DNA of 64,000 nucleotides from Micromonospora sp. NBC_01740. Its GTDB lineage: Bacteria; Actinomycetota; Actinomycetes; Mycobacteriales; Micromonosporaceae. This document shows positions 50,110-58,769 of this stretch, in pieces. The stretch lies in NCBI RefSeq assembly GCF_035920365.1, contig NZ_CP109150.1, positions 992,001 through 1,056,000 on the forward strand, given 5' to 3'. Position 1 is the stretch's first letter; each line of letters begins with the position of its first letter. The position numbers were made by a program, and so were the translations under genes. The notes under the pieces were generated by a model. That model was not told where the DNA came from. It saw nothing but the letters and a program-made list of their open reading frames with translations, and searched no databases.

Positions 50110-53028
50110 GTGGGTGAGGTGACCCTGCGACCGGGCACCCTGGTCCGGGCGGTCGAGGGCGGGCTCCTCGTGAGCGGCTGGCGGGCCAGCTCGGTGGTGA
50201 CCTGCCCGCCGGTCGCCGGCGAGCTGTGGCAACGGCTGGAGCCCTCCCTCCGCCGGGGGCTCGACCCGGCGACCGCCACCCTGGGACTGCCCGACCGGAC
50301 CGCCAGGGCGGTGGGCTGGCTGCTCGGTCTCCTCGCCGAGCACGACGTCCTGGTCGACGTCCGGGTGCCGCTGGACGGCCATCCGTTGGCGGCCTGGCTG
50401 GCGGGACTCGCGCAGGATCCGGCCGACGCGTTGGACGCGGTGTCGCGGTGCGCGGTGGCGGTCACCGGCGAGGGCGACCTTCCACCGGCCGTACGGGCGG
50501 CACTGACCGCCTCCGGGCTCTCCACCGCGCCTGGAGAGGCTCTCCGTGCCCTGCGGGAGGTGCCCGGGGACGGCGGCGGCGCGGACCTGGTCGTGTGGGT
50601 CCGGACGGAGGACCCCGGCGAGCGTCGGGAGCCGCCCGTTCCCCCGTGGCCGGAGGCGGCACCGCGACAGCCCGGCTCCCTGCGGCCCGCGGTGCTGCCG
50701 GTGACGATCCGGCCGGACGGCGCACTGATCGGCCCGCTGGCCCCGGCCGGTCACCCGGCCGCCGCCGGCCAGGCCGTCGCAGGCCAGACCGCCCCAGGCC
50801 AGACCGCCGCAGCCACGGACGCCGGTCCGGCCGGGTCGGCGACCGACCACCGGCTGCTGCCGTTCCTCGTGGCACACGAGGTGGTACGCGTGCTGGCCGG
50901 GCTCGCCGACGGCACGGCGCTGTCACTGCGCGGCGGGGTCGTCCAGCGCGTCGGCGAGCCGACCGACCCACAGCCCTGGCCGCCGGCCGCTCGGACCGAG
51001 GCGCTTGCCGCGCGGACCGGGGCACCCGCCACGCGGACCGGGGCGCCCGCCGGTGACGCGGCGCTCGCCGGTGACGGGGCGCCGGGCACCGGACCGACGG
51101 CGGGAGCGGTGCCGGCCCGCCCACCGGTCGGCCTCGACACCGCGTCCCTCGGTTCGGGCGCAGCGGAGGACGGCCCGGTGCGGGTCGTCGGGGACGACGA
51201 CCGCCTGGTCCGGGCGATCGCCGTCAGCGCCTCGACCGTACGGCGGACGGATCGGCCCGTGGTGGTGGGCGTCGCGGCGGACTGGCCGGTGGCCCGGCAC
51301 CTGGCCGAGCAGCGGGCCGCCCACGCGGCCGGCAGGGCGTACCTGCCGGTGCGGGCGCGCGGGACGGCGATCGAGGTCGGCCCGTTGAGCAACCCCGGTG
51401 CCGGCGGCTGCCTGCGGTGCGCCGACGCCCGGCGGGAGGCCGTCCTCGGCGCCGGCAGCACCGCCACGCTGCTCGCCGGCGGCCGGTCGCTGCCGCTGCC
51501 GCCGTACTGGCACGGGCTGGTCGGCGAGCTGGTCGCCGGCCAGCTCGCCGACCACGCCGATCCGCGCGTGGCCAGCGTGCTGGCGGTGCGCGACGGCGCG
51601 ATCAGTCGGCACCTGATCAGGGCGGTGCCGGACTGTCCGGACTGCCCCGCCCTGCCACCCGACTCGGCCGGGGCCGCCACGATCGCCCTGCGCCCCCGCC
51701 GGCAGCCCGCACCCGACCGCCTGCGGGTCCGTCCGGGACCGCCGGACCTGGCGGTGCTCCGCGCCGAACTGGTCGATCCCCGCTACGGGCCGGTGACGCA
51801 CGTCCACACCGACCGGCAGGGCCCGCTCGCGCTGGCGGCGGCCGAGATGCCCGTCCCCGGCCGCTCCGGTCGGGTCGGTGGATACGGGCGCGCGGCGGAC
51901 CAACCGACCGCGCAGGTGCTGGCCCTGCTGGAGGCGGTCGAACGGGAGGCCGGCCGCTGCCCGCAGGCCCGCCGGACGACCACGCTGGGCAGTTACCGGG
52001 AACTCGCCGCCGACGCCGTCGCTCCCGCCCGGCTGGGCCTGCCGGAGCCCGAGGCGGTCCGCCACCCCGGGTACCGGCTGGACCCCTTCACCCCGGACAC
52101 GGTGACGTCCTGGGTGTGGGCGTACGACCTGGCGGGTGATCGGCCCGTCCTCGTGCCGGAGCACGCCGCCTACTACGGGGTGGACCGTGCCGGGGCCGCC
52201 CGGTTCCTCTACGAGTCCTCCAGCGGCTGCGCCGTCGGTGGCTGCCTGGAGGAGGCGATCCTGCACGCCTGCCTGGAGACGATCGAGCGGGACGCCTTCC
52301 TGCTCACCTGGTACGCCGGCCGTACGCCGCCGGCTCTGGCGCTGCCGCCCGACGTCGATCCGCTGACCCGGCACCTCGCGGACCGGATCGCGGCGGAGGG
52401 CTACCGGTTGCACCTGCTCGACATCACCAGCGACGTCGGGATACCGGCCGTCTGGGCCCTCGCCGTCACCGACCGACCCGACCGGGGCGCGACCTTCTCC
52501 GCCGCCGGGGCGCATCCCGATCCCCGCCGGGCCGCCGCGGCGGCGGTCCTGGAGGTCGGCGTGAACGTGACCGTCGCGCCGAAGGTGGCCCGCCCGCCGC
52601 GGGACCGACTGCTCGCCATGCTCGCCGATGCCGACCTGGTCGGGGATCTGGGGGACCACGCCGCGCTGCACCTGCTGCCGCAGGCCCTGCCCCGGTTCGA
52701 CTTCGCGCTGCGGGAGGCCGCCGCCGGCCCGGCGCGACCGTTCGACGAGCACTTCGCCGGCTGGCGCGAGCGGTGGCTGCACCCCGACCTGACCGAGGTG
52801 CTGCGCAGGGTCGTCGACGCGATGGCCGCCGCCGGAACGCCGCCGCTGGCGGTGGACCAGACCGGGCCGGGCGAACGACGCCTCGGCCTGGCCGCCGTGA
52901 AGGTCCTCGCGCCCGGGGCCGTGCCGATGACCTTCGGGCACCTCAACCGGCGGGTCGACCTGCCGCGCCTGCGGCAGGCCCGGCTCGCCGCCCCCGACCA
53001 CCTGATCCTGCCCCACCCGTTCCCCTGA
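50110..53028 (+). CDS. Fused leader-binding E1-like plus YcaO cyclodehydratase (LazD-LazE fusion)
   Basis: A 972-residue TOMM cyclodehydratase that forms azolines from Cys/Ser of the core. The N-terminus (1-100) resembles the RRE winged helix; an E1-like domain follows with a Cys4 zinc site: C434/C437 (GGCLRCADARREA) and C509/C512 (DCPDCPA). The YcaO part (about 545-972) has ATP-binding blocks GRAADQPTAQVLALLEAVEREAGR, SSGCAVGGCLEEAILHACLETIERDAF and AAAAAVLEVGVN, and ends PHPFP, the PxPxP motif. Lactazole has these as two genes; here they are one chain. A Gln/Thr/Ala-rich linker (about 210-340) with AGQTAPGQTAAATD-like repeats is atypical. GTG start after ggaggcgac. Confidence 0.9.
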   Translation: MGEVTLRPGTLVRAVEGGLLVSGWRASSVVTCPPVAGELWQRLEPSLRRGLDPATATLGLPDRTARAVGWLLGLLAEHDVLVDVRVPLDGHPLAAWLAGLAQDPADALDAVSRCAVAVTGEGDLPPAVRAALTASGLSTAPGEALRALREVPGDGGGADLVVWVRTEDPGERREPPVPPWPEAAPRQPGSLRPAVLPVTIRPDGALIGPLAPAGHPAAAGQAVAGQTAPGQTAAATDAGPAGSATDHRLLPFLVAHEVVRVLAGLADGTALSLRGGVVQRVGEPTDPQPWPPAARTEALAARTGAPATRTGAPAGDAALAGDGAPGTGPTAGAVPARPPVGLDTASLGSGAAEDGPVRVVGDDDRLVRAIAVSASTVRRTDRPVVVGVAADWPVARHLAEQRAAHAAGRAYLPVRARGTAIEVGPLSNPGAGGCLRCADARREAVLGAGSTATLLAGGRSLPLPPYWHGLVGELVAGQLADHADPRVASVLAVRDGAISRHLIRAVPDCPDCPALPPDSAGAATIALRPRRQPAPDRLRVRPGPPDLAVLRAELVDPRYGPVTHVHTDRQGPLALAAAEMPVPGRSGRVGGYGRAADQPTAQVLALLEAVEREAGRCPQARRTTTLGSYRELAADAVAPARLGLPEPEAVRHPGYRLDPFTPDTVTSWVWAYDLAGDRPVLVPEHAAYYGVDRAGAARFLYESSSGCAVGGCLEEAILHACLETIERDAFLLTWYAGRTPPALALPPDVDPLTRHLADRIAAEGYRLHLLDITSDVGIPAVWALAVTDRPDRGATFSAAGAHPDPRRAAAAAVLEVGVNVTVAPKVARPPRDRLLAMLADADLVGDLGDHAALHLLPQALPRFDFALREAAAGPARPFDEHFAGWRERWLHPDLTEVLRRVVDAMAAAGTPPLAVDQTGPGERRLGLAAVKVLAPGAVPMTFGHLNRRVDLPRLRQARLAAPDHLILPHPFP

Positions 53029-53041
53029 AGGAGAGCCGAGC

Positions 53042-54820
53042 ATGGCTCGCTGGTCCGCCCTGCACGTCCACCTGCACGCCGGCTCCGAGTGCACCGAGAC
53101 GGTGCTGCGGGAGCACATCGTGCCGACCACGACGGACCTGCTCGCCCGGGGCGAGATCTCCTCCTGGTTCTTCGTCCGGTACTGGGAGGGCGGCCCGCAC
53201 CTGCGCTGGCGGGTCGCCGACGCGACGCCGGAGACGGTACGGCGGATGCGCGCCGGGCTGGTCGAAGCGGTGGCCGCGCTGCCGCCACCGGCCCGGGAAC
53301 TGCGCCCGGCGGACTGGTACGCCCAGTTCGGAGTGCACACCTCCGCCCAGTCCGACGACACCGACCAACCCGACGGGACCGACCGGCCCGACCGGCCGGG
53401 CGTGGGGCAAGAGACCGGCGATGGGCCGGAGCTGGGCTGGCAGCCGCACGGCACGGTGGTCGAACAGCCGTACCGGCCGGAGGTCGACCGGTACGGCGGC
53501 CCGGACGCGATCGACGCGGCCGAGGAACTCTTCGCCGCGTCCAGCCGGGTCGCCGCGGCTGTGCTCGGCGCGCCACCCGCCCGCCGCCGGTCGACGGCCG
53601 TGGACCTGCTGTTCGGGTTCCTCACCGCCAGCGGCCTCACCGGGCACGAGGCGGTCCGGTTCCTGCGCGGCTACGCCAACGGGTGGACGCTGGTGCCCGA
53701 GGCGAACGGTCAGGACCTCGGCCTGGCCCTGATCGCGGCGGAACGCGACTTCCACGCCGACGCGTCCGTCTACCCGGCCCGGCAGCGGCTCATCGCCGAC
53801 ATCGTCACGCGCGGCAGGGGCGCCGCCACCTCCGTGAACTACTGGGCGGACGAGGTCGCCGCCTACGTCGAGCGGCTACGGGCGCTCGACGGGCAGGGCC
53901 GGCTGCACGGCACGGTGCCCGGCATCCTCGCGTCGCAGCTGCACATGCTGCACAACCGCCTCGGACTGAGCATCCCGGCCGAGTGCCACCTCGCCTGGCT
54001 GGCGTCGCTGGCGTACGGCGCACCGGCCGCAGCGCCGGACTTCCACGCCGACGGGATCGACGCCCCGGACCGCGCGTACCACCAGGGGTCGAAGTTCGTC
54101 CGTACGCGGTGGCCGAGCCAGCGTCCCCGTACCGTCGAGCCCGCACCGGGTCGCCCCCTCCCGTCCGACGCCGTGACCCTGGCACTGCCCGAGCCGACGC
54201 CGGGCGCGCTCGCCGACACCACGCTCGCCACGGTGTTGCTGGAGCGCCGCACCCGGTACGACTTCGGCCGAGCGGAGACCGGCGTGGCGGACCTGGGCCG
54301 GCTGCTGCGCTATGCGGCGGGTGACACCGCGCCAGCGGCCGACGGTCAGCGACGACTGGCGTACCCGACGCCGGGCGCCCTGGCGACCACCCGGCTGCTG
54401 GTGCTTCCCCGCCGGATCGCCTCGGTGCGGGCGGCACTCTACGAGTACCTGCCGGAGCGGCACGCCCTCCGGCGGGTGGCAGCCGATCCGGGCACCGACC
54501 GGCTGTCCCGGGTCGCCCCGCAGTTCGCGCCCACCGGTCCCGACGTCGTCCCCGGCGCCGACGGGCTCGACGTCGAGACGGTGCCGCTCTGGCTGTTCGT
54601 GGTCGCGGACCTGCGCCGGGCCCGGGCCCGGTACGGGCTGCGCGGCTACCGGTTCTCCGCCATGGAGACCGGCCACCTCGCCCAGAACCTGCTGCTCGCC
54701 GCGACGGCCCTCGGGCTCTCCGCCGCCCCGCTCGGCGGATTCTTCGACGACGAGCTCAACCACCTGCTGCTGCTCGACGGGCTGGACGCCAGCGCCCTCT
54801 ACGCCCTCGCCCTCGGCTGA
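53042..54820 (+). CDS. Fused glutamate-elimination plus SagB-type azoline dehydrogenase (LazF-like)
   Basis: A 592-residue bifunctional protein. The N-terminal half (1-290, SpaB_C-like: WSALHVHLHAGSECTETVLREHIVPTTTDLLARGEISSWFFVRYWEGGPHLRWRV) should eliminate glutamate from glutamylated Ser to give dehydroalanine. The C-terminal half (from about 350) is a nitroreductase/SagB flavin domain (ATVLLERRTRYDFGRAE; MQ-like ETGHLAQNLLLAATALGLSAAPLGGFFDDEL) that oxidises azolines to azoles. This fusion is exactly the LazF type. ATG at 53042 has a gaaggagag site 13 bases after the previous stop. Residues 102-137 are a polar low-complexity insert (DDTDQPDGTDRPDRPG). Confidence 0.9.
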   Translation: MARWSALHVHLHAGSECTETVLREHIVPTTTDLLARGEISSWFFVRYWEGGPHLRWRVADATPETVRRMRAGLVEAVAALPPPARELRPADWYAQFGVHTSAQSDDTDQPDGTDRPDRPGVGQETGDGPELGWQPHGTVVEQPYRPEVDRYGGPDAIDAAEELFAASSRVAAAVLGAPPARRRSTAVDLLFGFLTASGLTGHEAVRFLRGYANGWTLVPEANGQDLGLALIAAERDFHADASVYPARQRLIADIVTRGRGAATSVNYWADEVAAYVERLRALDGQGRLHGTVPGILASQLHMLHNRLGLSIPAECHLAWLASLAYGAPAAAPDFHADGIDAPDRAYHQGSKFVRTRWPSQRPRTVEPAPGRPLPSDAVTLALPEPTPGALADTTLATVLLERRTRYDFGRAETGVADLGRLLRYAAGDTAPAADGQRRLAYPTPGALATTRLLVLPRRIASVRAALYEYLPERHALRRVAADPGTDRLSRVAPQFAPTGPDVVPGADGLDVETVPLWLFVVADLRRARARYGLRGYRFSAMETGHLAQNLLLAATALGLSAAPLGGFFDDELNHLLLLDGLDASALYALALG

Positions 54821-54834
54821 GGGCGGGTCCTGCG

Positions 54835-54949
54835 GGCCAGCCGACGGACCGGGCGGTCCCCGTCAGGCCAGCCGACGGATCAGGTGGTGCCGACGGATCA
54901 GGTGGCCCCGACCGGCCAGCCGACGGATCGGGTGGTGCCGACCGGCCGG
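54835..54949. repeat. About 30-bp tandem repeat between convergent genes
   Basis: ggccagccgacgga recurs at 54835, 54866 and 54914, each followed by ccgggcgg- or tcaggtgg-like and ggtgccgacc sequence; one unit contains an internal 18-bp duplication. It fills the gap between the thiopeptide cluster and the TPR gene. Confidence 0.8.
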
Positions 54950-54956
54950 TGCCGGC

Positions 54957-55982
54957 TCACGCCGTGGTGCGGGACAGCACGGCGAGTTCGGCGGCGACCG
55001 CGGCGAGGATGGCGAGCACCAGCGGCCACGGGGTGCCGACCAGGGCGTAGAGCAGGATCAGGGCCGGGGCGGCGGCCGCCGCGTAGACGGCCAGGGCCAG
55101 CGTGCGGTCGGAGCGGAGCAGGCTCGGCAGGATGGTCCGGGACAGGCCGGGCAGCCGGGCGGCGAAGCGCCAGACCACCAGCGCCCCGCCGAGCGCCGCG
55201 AACGCCGCCGCGACGCGGGACAGCCCGGCGCTGCCCGGCGCCATACAGGCGATCAGCACGGCGGTGATCATCGTCCAGCCCGCGCCGTAGACCACGAGCT
55301 GGCGCAGGCCGAGCGAGATGGTCCGGCCGGAGTCGACCCGCCCGGGGCTCATCGACGCGGCCTCGGCGAGGTGTTCCAGCGCCTCGCTCCAGCGCCGCTG
55401 CTCCAGCCGGAGCACGCCGATGTCGTGGCGGGCCTCGGCGAGCTGCGGGTCCAGCCGCAACGCCTCCCGGTAGGCGCGCTCGGCCAGGTCGAACATCTGC
55501 ATGTTCGCCGCCACCAGCCCGAGCACCAGGTGCGCCTGGGGATTCTCGGGTGCCAGCTCGATCCCGCGCCAGGCCGCGTTCAGCGCCGGCTGCCCGTTGC
55601 GCGAGCCGGCCAGGATCGCGGCGGCGCTGCTCTGCGCGTACGCGTCGTCGGGGCCCAGCGCCAGGATCCGGTCGGCGGTCCGGGCCGCCTCGGCGTACTC
55701 CTCCAGATCGCCGAGGGCGAGGGCGCGGGCGACCAGCGCCGGAACGCTGTCGGGGGCGGCGGCGACCGCGGCGTCGGCGGCGGTGCGCGCCTCCGTCGGC
55801 CGCCCGGCCGCGAGGTGGACCCGGGACAGCATGGTCAGCGCCCCGGCGTCGGCCGGGTCCAGGGCGACGGCGTAAGAGACCTCAGCCGCGGCCTCGTCGT
55901 AGCGACCGAGTTCGGCGAGGAGCTGGGCGCGTTGGAGGTAGCCGTCGGCGGCGGAGCGGTCTGAGGTGGCGTCGCTGGACAT
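54957..55982 (-). CDS. TPR protein with C-terminal membrane helices
   Basis: A 341-residue protein with several tetratricopeptide repeats in the first 210 residues (GYLQRAQLLAELGRYDEAAAEVSYAVALDPADAGAL; ALALGDLEEYAEAARTADRILALGPDD; GLVAANMQMFDLAERAYREALRLDPQLAEARHDIG). Four hydrophobic segments follow (about 230-335: TMITAVLIACMAPG; AAAFAALGGALVVW; LALAVYAAAAAPALILLYALVG; PLVLAILAAVAAELAVLS). It is probably a membrane-anchored scaffold. Unrelated to the thiopeptide cluster, from which it converges. It precedes ispF by 10 bases in the leftward order. Confidence 0.8.
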   Translation of the reverse strand: MSSDATSDRSAADGYLQRAQLLAELGRYDEAAAEVSYAVALDPADAGALTMLSRVHLAAGRPTEARTAADAAVAAAPDSVPALVARALALGDLEEYAEAARTADRILALGPDDAYAQSSAAAILAGSRNGQPALNAAWRGIELAPENPQAHLVLGLVAANMQMFDLAERAYREALRLDPQLAEARHDIGVLRLEQRRWSEALEHLAEAASMSPGRVDSGRTISLGLRQLVVYGAGWTMITAVLIACMAPGSAGLSRVAAAFAALGGALVVWRFAARLPGLSRTILPSLLRSDRTLALAVYAAAAAPALILLYALVGTPWPLVLAILAAVAAELAVLSRTTA

Positions 55983-55992
55983 CGCGGCGAGC

Positions 55993-56475
55993 CTAGGCGG
56001 CCGGAGCCTCGTACACCAGGGCCACCGCGATGCCGGTGAGCCCCTCGCCGCGCCCGGGGAAGCCGAGGCCGTCGGTGGTGGCCGCGGAGACGGTCACCGG
56101 CGCGCCGACCGCCTCGGAGAGCACCCGCTGGGCCTCCTCACGGCGCGGGCCGATCTTGGGCCGGTTGCCGACCACCTGCACGGACACGTTGCCGATCGCG
56201 AAGCCGGCGGCCCGCACCCGGCGGGCGCTCTCGGTGAGCAGGGCGACGCCCGACGCGCCCGCCCACTCGGGCTGGCCCACGCCGAAGTTGGCGCCCAGGT
56301 CCCCGAGGCCGGCCGCCGAGAGCAGCGCGTTGCAGGCGGCGTGCGCGGCCACGTCGGCGTCCGAGTGCCCGGCCAGGCCGTCCTGGTCGGGCCAGTGCAG
56401 GCCGGCCACCCAGCACGGCCGGCCCGCCTCGAAGGCGTGCACGTCGGTGCCGATGGCCACCCGGGGAACGATCAT
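55993..56475 (-). CDS. ispF: 2-C-methyl-D-erythritol 2,4-cyclodiphosphate synthase
   Basis: A 160-residue enzyme of the non-mevalonate isoprenoid pathway. GTDVHAF (metal His/Asp), [25 protein letters not shown] and VGNRPKIGP with [16 protein letters not shown] are conserved. It forms a trimer in the cytosol. ATG at 56475 lies 16 bases from ispD, and carD-ispD-ispF is the standard actinobacterial order. One interesting link is the UbiA prenyltransferase at 62.8 kb, which uses isoprenoid diphosphates. Confidence 0.95.
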   Translation of the reverse strand: MIVPRVAIGTDVHAFEAGRPCWVAGLHWPDQDGLAGHSDADVAAHAACNALLSAAGLGDLGANFGVGQPEWAGASGVALLTESARRVRAAGFAIGNVSVQVVGNRPKIGPRREEAQRVLSEAVGAPVTVSAATTDGLGFPGRGEGLTGIAVALVYEAPAA

Positions 56476-56491
56476 GAGAAGAGGGTACGCG

Positions 56492-57220
56492 TCAGGCGCC
56501 CGTGGCGAGCAGATGCTCGGCCAGCGCCAGGTCGAACGGGCGGGTGACCTTCAGCGCGTACTCGGAGCCGGGGACGCAGGACACCGGGACGCCCTGCTTC
56601 TCGACCAGGCCGGCGTCGTCGGTGAGCGGGTCACCGGCGGCGGCGTGCGCGGCCGTCAGCACCGCCCGGCGGAAGCCCTGCGGGGTCTGCACCGCGCGCA
56701 GGGCGGAGCGGTCGACGGTGCCGAGGACGACCTCGTCGGCGCCGACCTCCTTGATCGTGTCGACGACGGGCAGCACCGGGATCACCGCGTCGTGTCCGGC
56801 GCGGACGGCCGCCGCGACGGATTCCACCAGGTCGGGCGGGGTCAGCGCCCGGGCGGCGTCGTGCACGAGGACGATCTCCGGGCCGGCGGGCACCGCCGCG
56901 AGGGCGGCGGCCACCGACGCCTGCCGCTCGGCGCCACCGGGCACCACGGTCACCGGGGCGACCGGGGCGAGCAGCTCACGTACCGCCGCCACCTCGGCGG
57001 CCGGGGCGGCCACGACGATGGTGTGCACCGACGGCGCGGCGGCGAGCCGGCGGACCGCGTGCACCAGCAGGGGTTCCCCACCGAGCAGGCGCAACGCCTT
57101 GGGGCGGCCGGGGCCGAGCCGTACGCCAGCACCGGCCGCAGGCACGAGGACCGCGACGTCACCGCACGGATTGAGCTGCGCGGTCACGTCGCGGTCCTCG
57201 GTGGTTTGTTCGCTACGCAT
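56492..57220 (-). CDS. ispD: 2-C-methyl-D-erythritol 4-phosphate cytidylyltransferase
   Basis: A 242-residue nucleotidyltransferase making CDP-ME from MEP and CTP. The CTP loop ([29 protein letters not shown]), the [18 protein letters not shown] metal block and [12 protein letters not shown] are conserved. It follows carD by 23 bases and precedes ispF by 16, an operon. Confidence 0.95.
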   Translation of the reverse strand: MRSEQTTEDRDVTAQLNPCGDVAVLVPAAGAGVRLGPGRPKALRLLGGEPLLVHAVRRLAAAPSVHTIVVAAPAAEVAAVRELLAPVAPVTVVPGGAERQASVAAALAAVPAGPEIVLVHDAARALTPPDLVESVAAAVRAGHDAVIPVLPVVDTIKEVGADEVVLGTVDRSALRAVQTPQGFRRAVLTAAHAAAGDPLTDDAGLVEKQGVPVSCVPGSEYALKVTRPFDLALAEHLLATGA

Positions 57221-57243
57221 CGGGTACGACGATGCTGCGGGGA

Positions 57244-57729
57244 CTAGGCCTCGGTCAGGACCTTGTCGAGCAGCGTCTCCGCCTCGTCCTTGGTGCTCTT
57301 CTCGGCCAGCGCGACCTCGCCGACGAGAATGTCACGGGCCTTAGCGAGCATGCGCTTCTCACCCGCGGAGAGACCCCGCTCCCGCTCCCGACGCCACAGG
57401 TCGCGGACGACCTCGGCGACCTTCAGCGGGTTACCGGAGGCCAGCTTCTCCAGATTCGCCTTGTAACGCCGCGACCAGTTGGTCGGCTCCTCGGTGTGCG
57501 GTGCACGGAGCACGTCGAAGACCTTGCCGAGGCCCTCTTCGCCGACCACCTCGCGCACACCCACGATCTCGGCGTTCTCGGCGGGCACCCGGACCGTCAG
57601 GTCACCCTGTGCGACCCTCAGGACGAGGTATTGCTTAGGCTCGCCCTTGATCACCCGAGTCTCGATTGCCTCGATGAGTGCGGCCCCGTGGTGGGGGTAA
57701 ACAACGGTCTCGCCGACACTGAAAACCAT
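57244..57729 (-). CDS. carD: CarD-family RNA polymerase-binding regulator
   Basis: A 161-residue general transcription factor: N-terminal RNAP beta-binding Tudor-like domain ([57 protein letters not shown]) and C-terminal DNA-contacting helices ([45 protein letters not shown]). It stabilises open complexes at rRNA and other promoters. It starts the carD-ispD-ispF group. The long upstream gap has a 15-bp palindrome. Confidence 0.95.
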   Translation of the reverse strand: MVFSVGETVVYPHHGAALIEAIETRVIKGEPKQYLVLRVAQGDLTVRVPAENAEIVGVREVVGEEGLGKVFDVLRAPHTEEPTNWSRRYKANLEKLASGNPLKVAEVVRDLWRRERERGLSAGEKRMLAKARDILVGEVALAEKSTKDEAETLLDKVLTEA

Positions 57730-58055
57730 AGGTTCGAAACCCCTTTCGCTGTGTCTAGGGTAACACGCTCAGGCACCGATGTCTCACCGCTGTCCTGACC
57801 GTTGGCGCAGCTCAGGGGCCCTGTGAGAGGTCTTTCTTCAGCTTGACAGACCGCCAAACCAGTGGTTTGACCACGCTCCGTAACGCTCGGATGACGTCCC
57901 GGTACGAGTGACGCGAACGTCGAGATCAAGGGCTATGCGCTCCTCCCATGGTAGCCCGCCGGCCGGGTACGCGCCCAGGTGTAGCGGCAGCCCGCCCCGT
58001 GCGGGACGCTGGAGACCGAGCCGCTGTCCGCTCGCCGAGACGTCCTGGGGGTCCG
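57730..58055. promoter_or_regulatory. carD upstream region with 15-bp perfect palindrome
   Basis: 326 bases between the divergent carD and the 58056 gene. caaacca-g-tggtttg at 57855-57869 is a perfect odd-centred palindrome. Near carD the minus-strand taccct (57755-57760 region) could be a -10 hexamer. The remainder shows nothing recognisable. Confidence 0.45.
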
Positions 58056-58751
58056 ATGGGCAAGCCCGACGCAGACGGCCCTGGACTGCCCGACCTGCCA
58101 CCCGAGTGGGGCCGGGTGGTCGTGCCGGACGACGCCTCCGCGCTCGCCGCCGAGGCCGAACAGCTCCGCCGCGAGCTGGGTGGCACGCCCCGGCACGCCG
58201 TCCCGCCTCCGCCGGCCCGGTCCCCGTTCGCCCTCGCCCTGCTGGTGCTGCTGGTGGCGGTGCTGACCACCCTCGCCGGCCTCGCGGCGGTCACCTGGCC
58301 CCGGCCCGGCCGGTCCACCCCGGAGCCCACCCCCACCCCGTACGCGCCGCCGGCCGGGGCGGCCGGTCGACCGCTGCCCGCGCTGGACCTGGTCGACGCC
58401 GGCCAGTCACCGGTGCCCCTGCGCGGACTGGTGCCAGCGATGATCATCCTCGTGGACGGCTGCCCCTGCCCGGCCGACGTGGCCACCGCCGCCACCCTGG
58501 CACCGGCCGGCGTCACGGTGGTCACCGTCGCCGGCACCCGGCCCGTACGCGCCACGCCACCGCCCGCCGGGGCCACGGTGCGACCGCTCGCCGACCCGGC
58601 CGGCGGGCTGCGCTCGTTCCTGCACCTGCCGGCCCGCCCCGGCGCCGTCACCGCGCTGCTGGTGGACCGGACCGGCGTCCTCGTCAAGGTGGTCCCCGAG
58701 ATCCACTCCGCCGAGGACTACCGCGCCGACCTGAGCCGCCTCGCCGCCTGA
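58056..58751 (+). CDS. Uncharacterised membrane-anchored protein
   Basis: A 231-residue protein with a cytoplasmic N-terminus (1-63, with DDASALAAEAEQLRRELGG), one membrane helix (SPFALALLVLLVAVLTTLAGLAAVTW), a Pro linker and an extracytoplasmic domain that looks thioredoxin-like (DLVDAGQSPVPLRGLVPAMIILVDGCPCPADVATAATLAPAGVTVVTVAG). The CPCP motif is redox-suggestive but not a CxxC. ATG at 58056 is preferred. No family name recognised. Confidence 0.65.
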   Translation: MGKPDADGPGLPDLPPEWGRVVVPDDASALAAEAEQLRRELGGTPRHAVPPPPARSPFALALLVLLVAVLTTLAGLAAVTWPRPGRSTPEPTPTPYAPPAGAAGRPLPALDLVDAGQSPVPLRGLVPAMIILVDGCPCPADVATAATLAPAGVTVVTVAGTRPVRATPPPAGATVRPLADPAGGLRSFLHLPARPGAVTALLVDRTGVLVKVVPEIHSAEDYRADLSRLAA

Positions 58752-58769
58752 ACCGCCCCGCCGGGGTGG

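Noticed and set aside
45822..54820. Class I lanthipeptide cluster
   Set aside because: There is no LanC cyclase, while YcaO, E1-like and SagB domains and a LazA-type leader are present, so thiopeptide fits.
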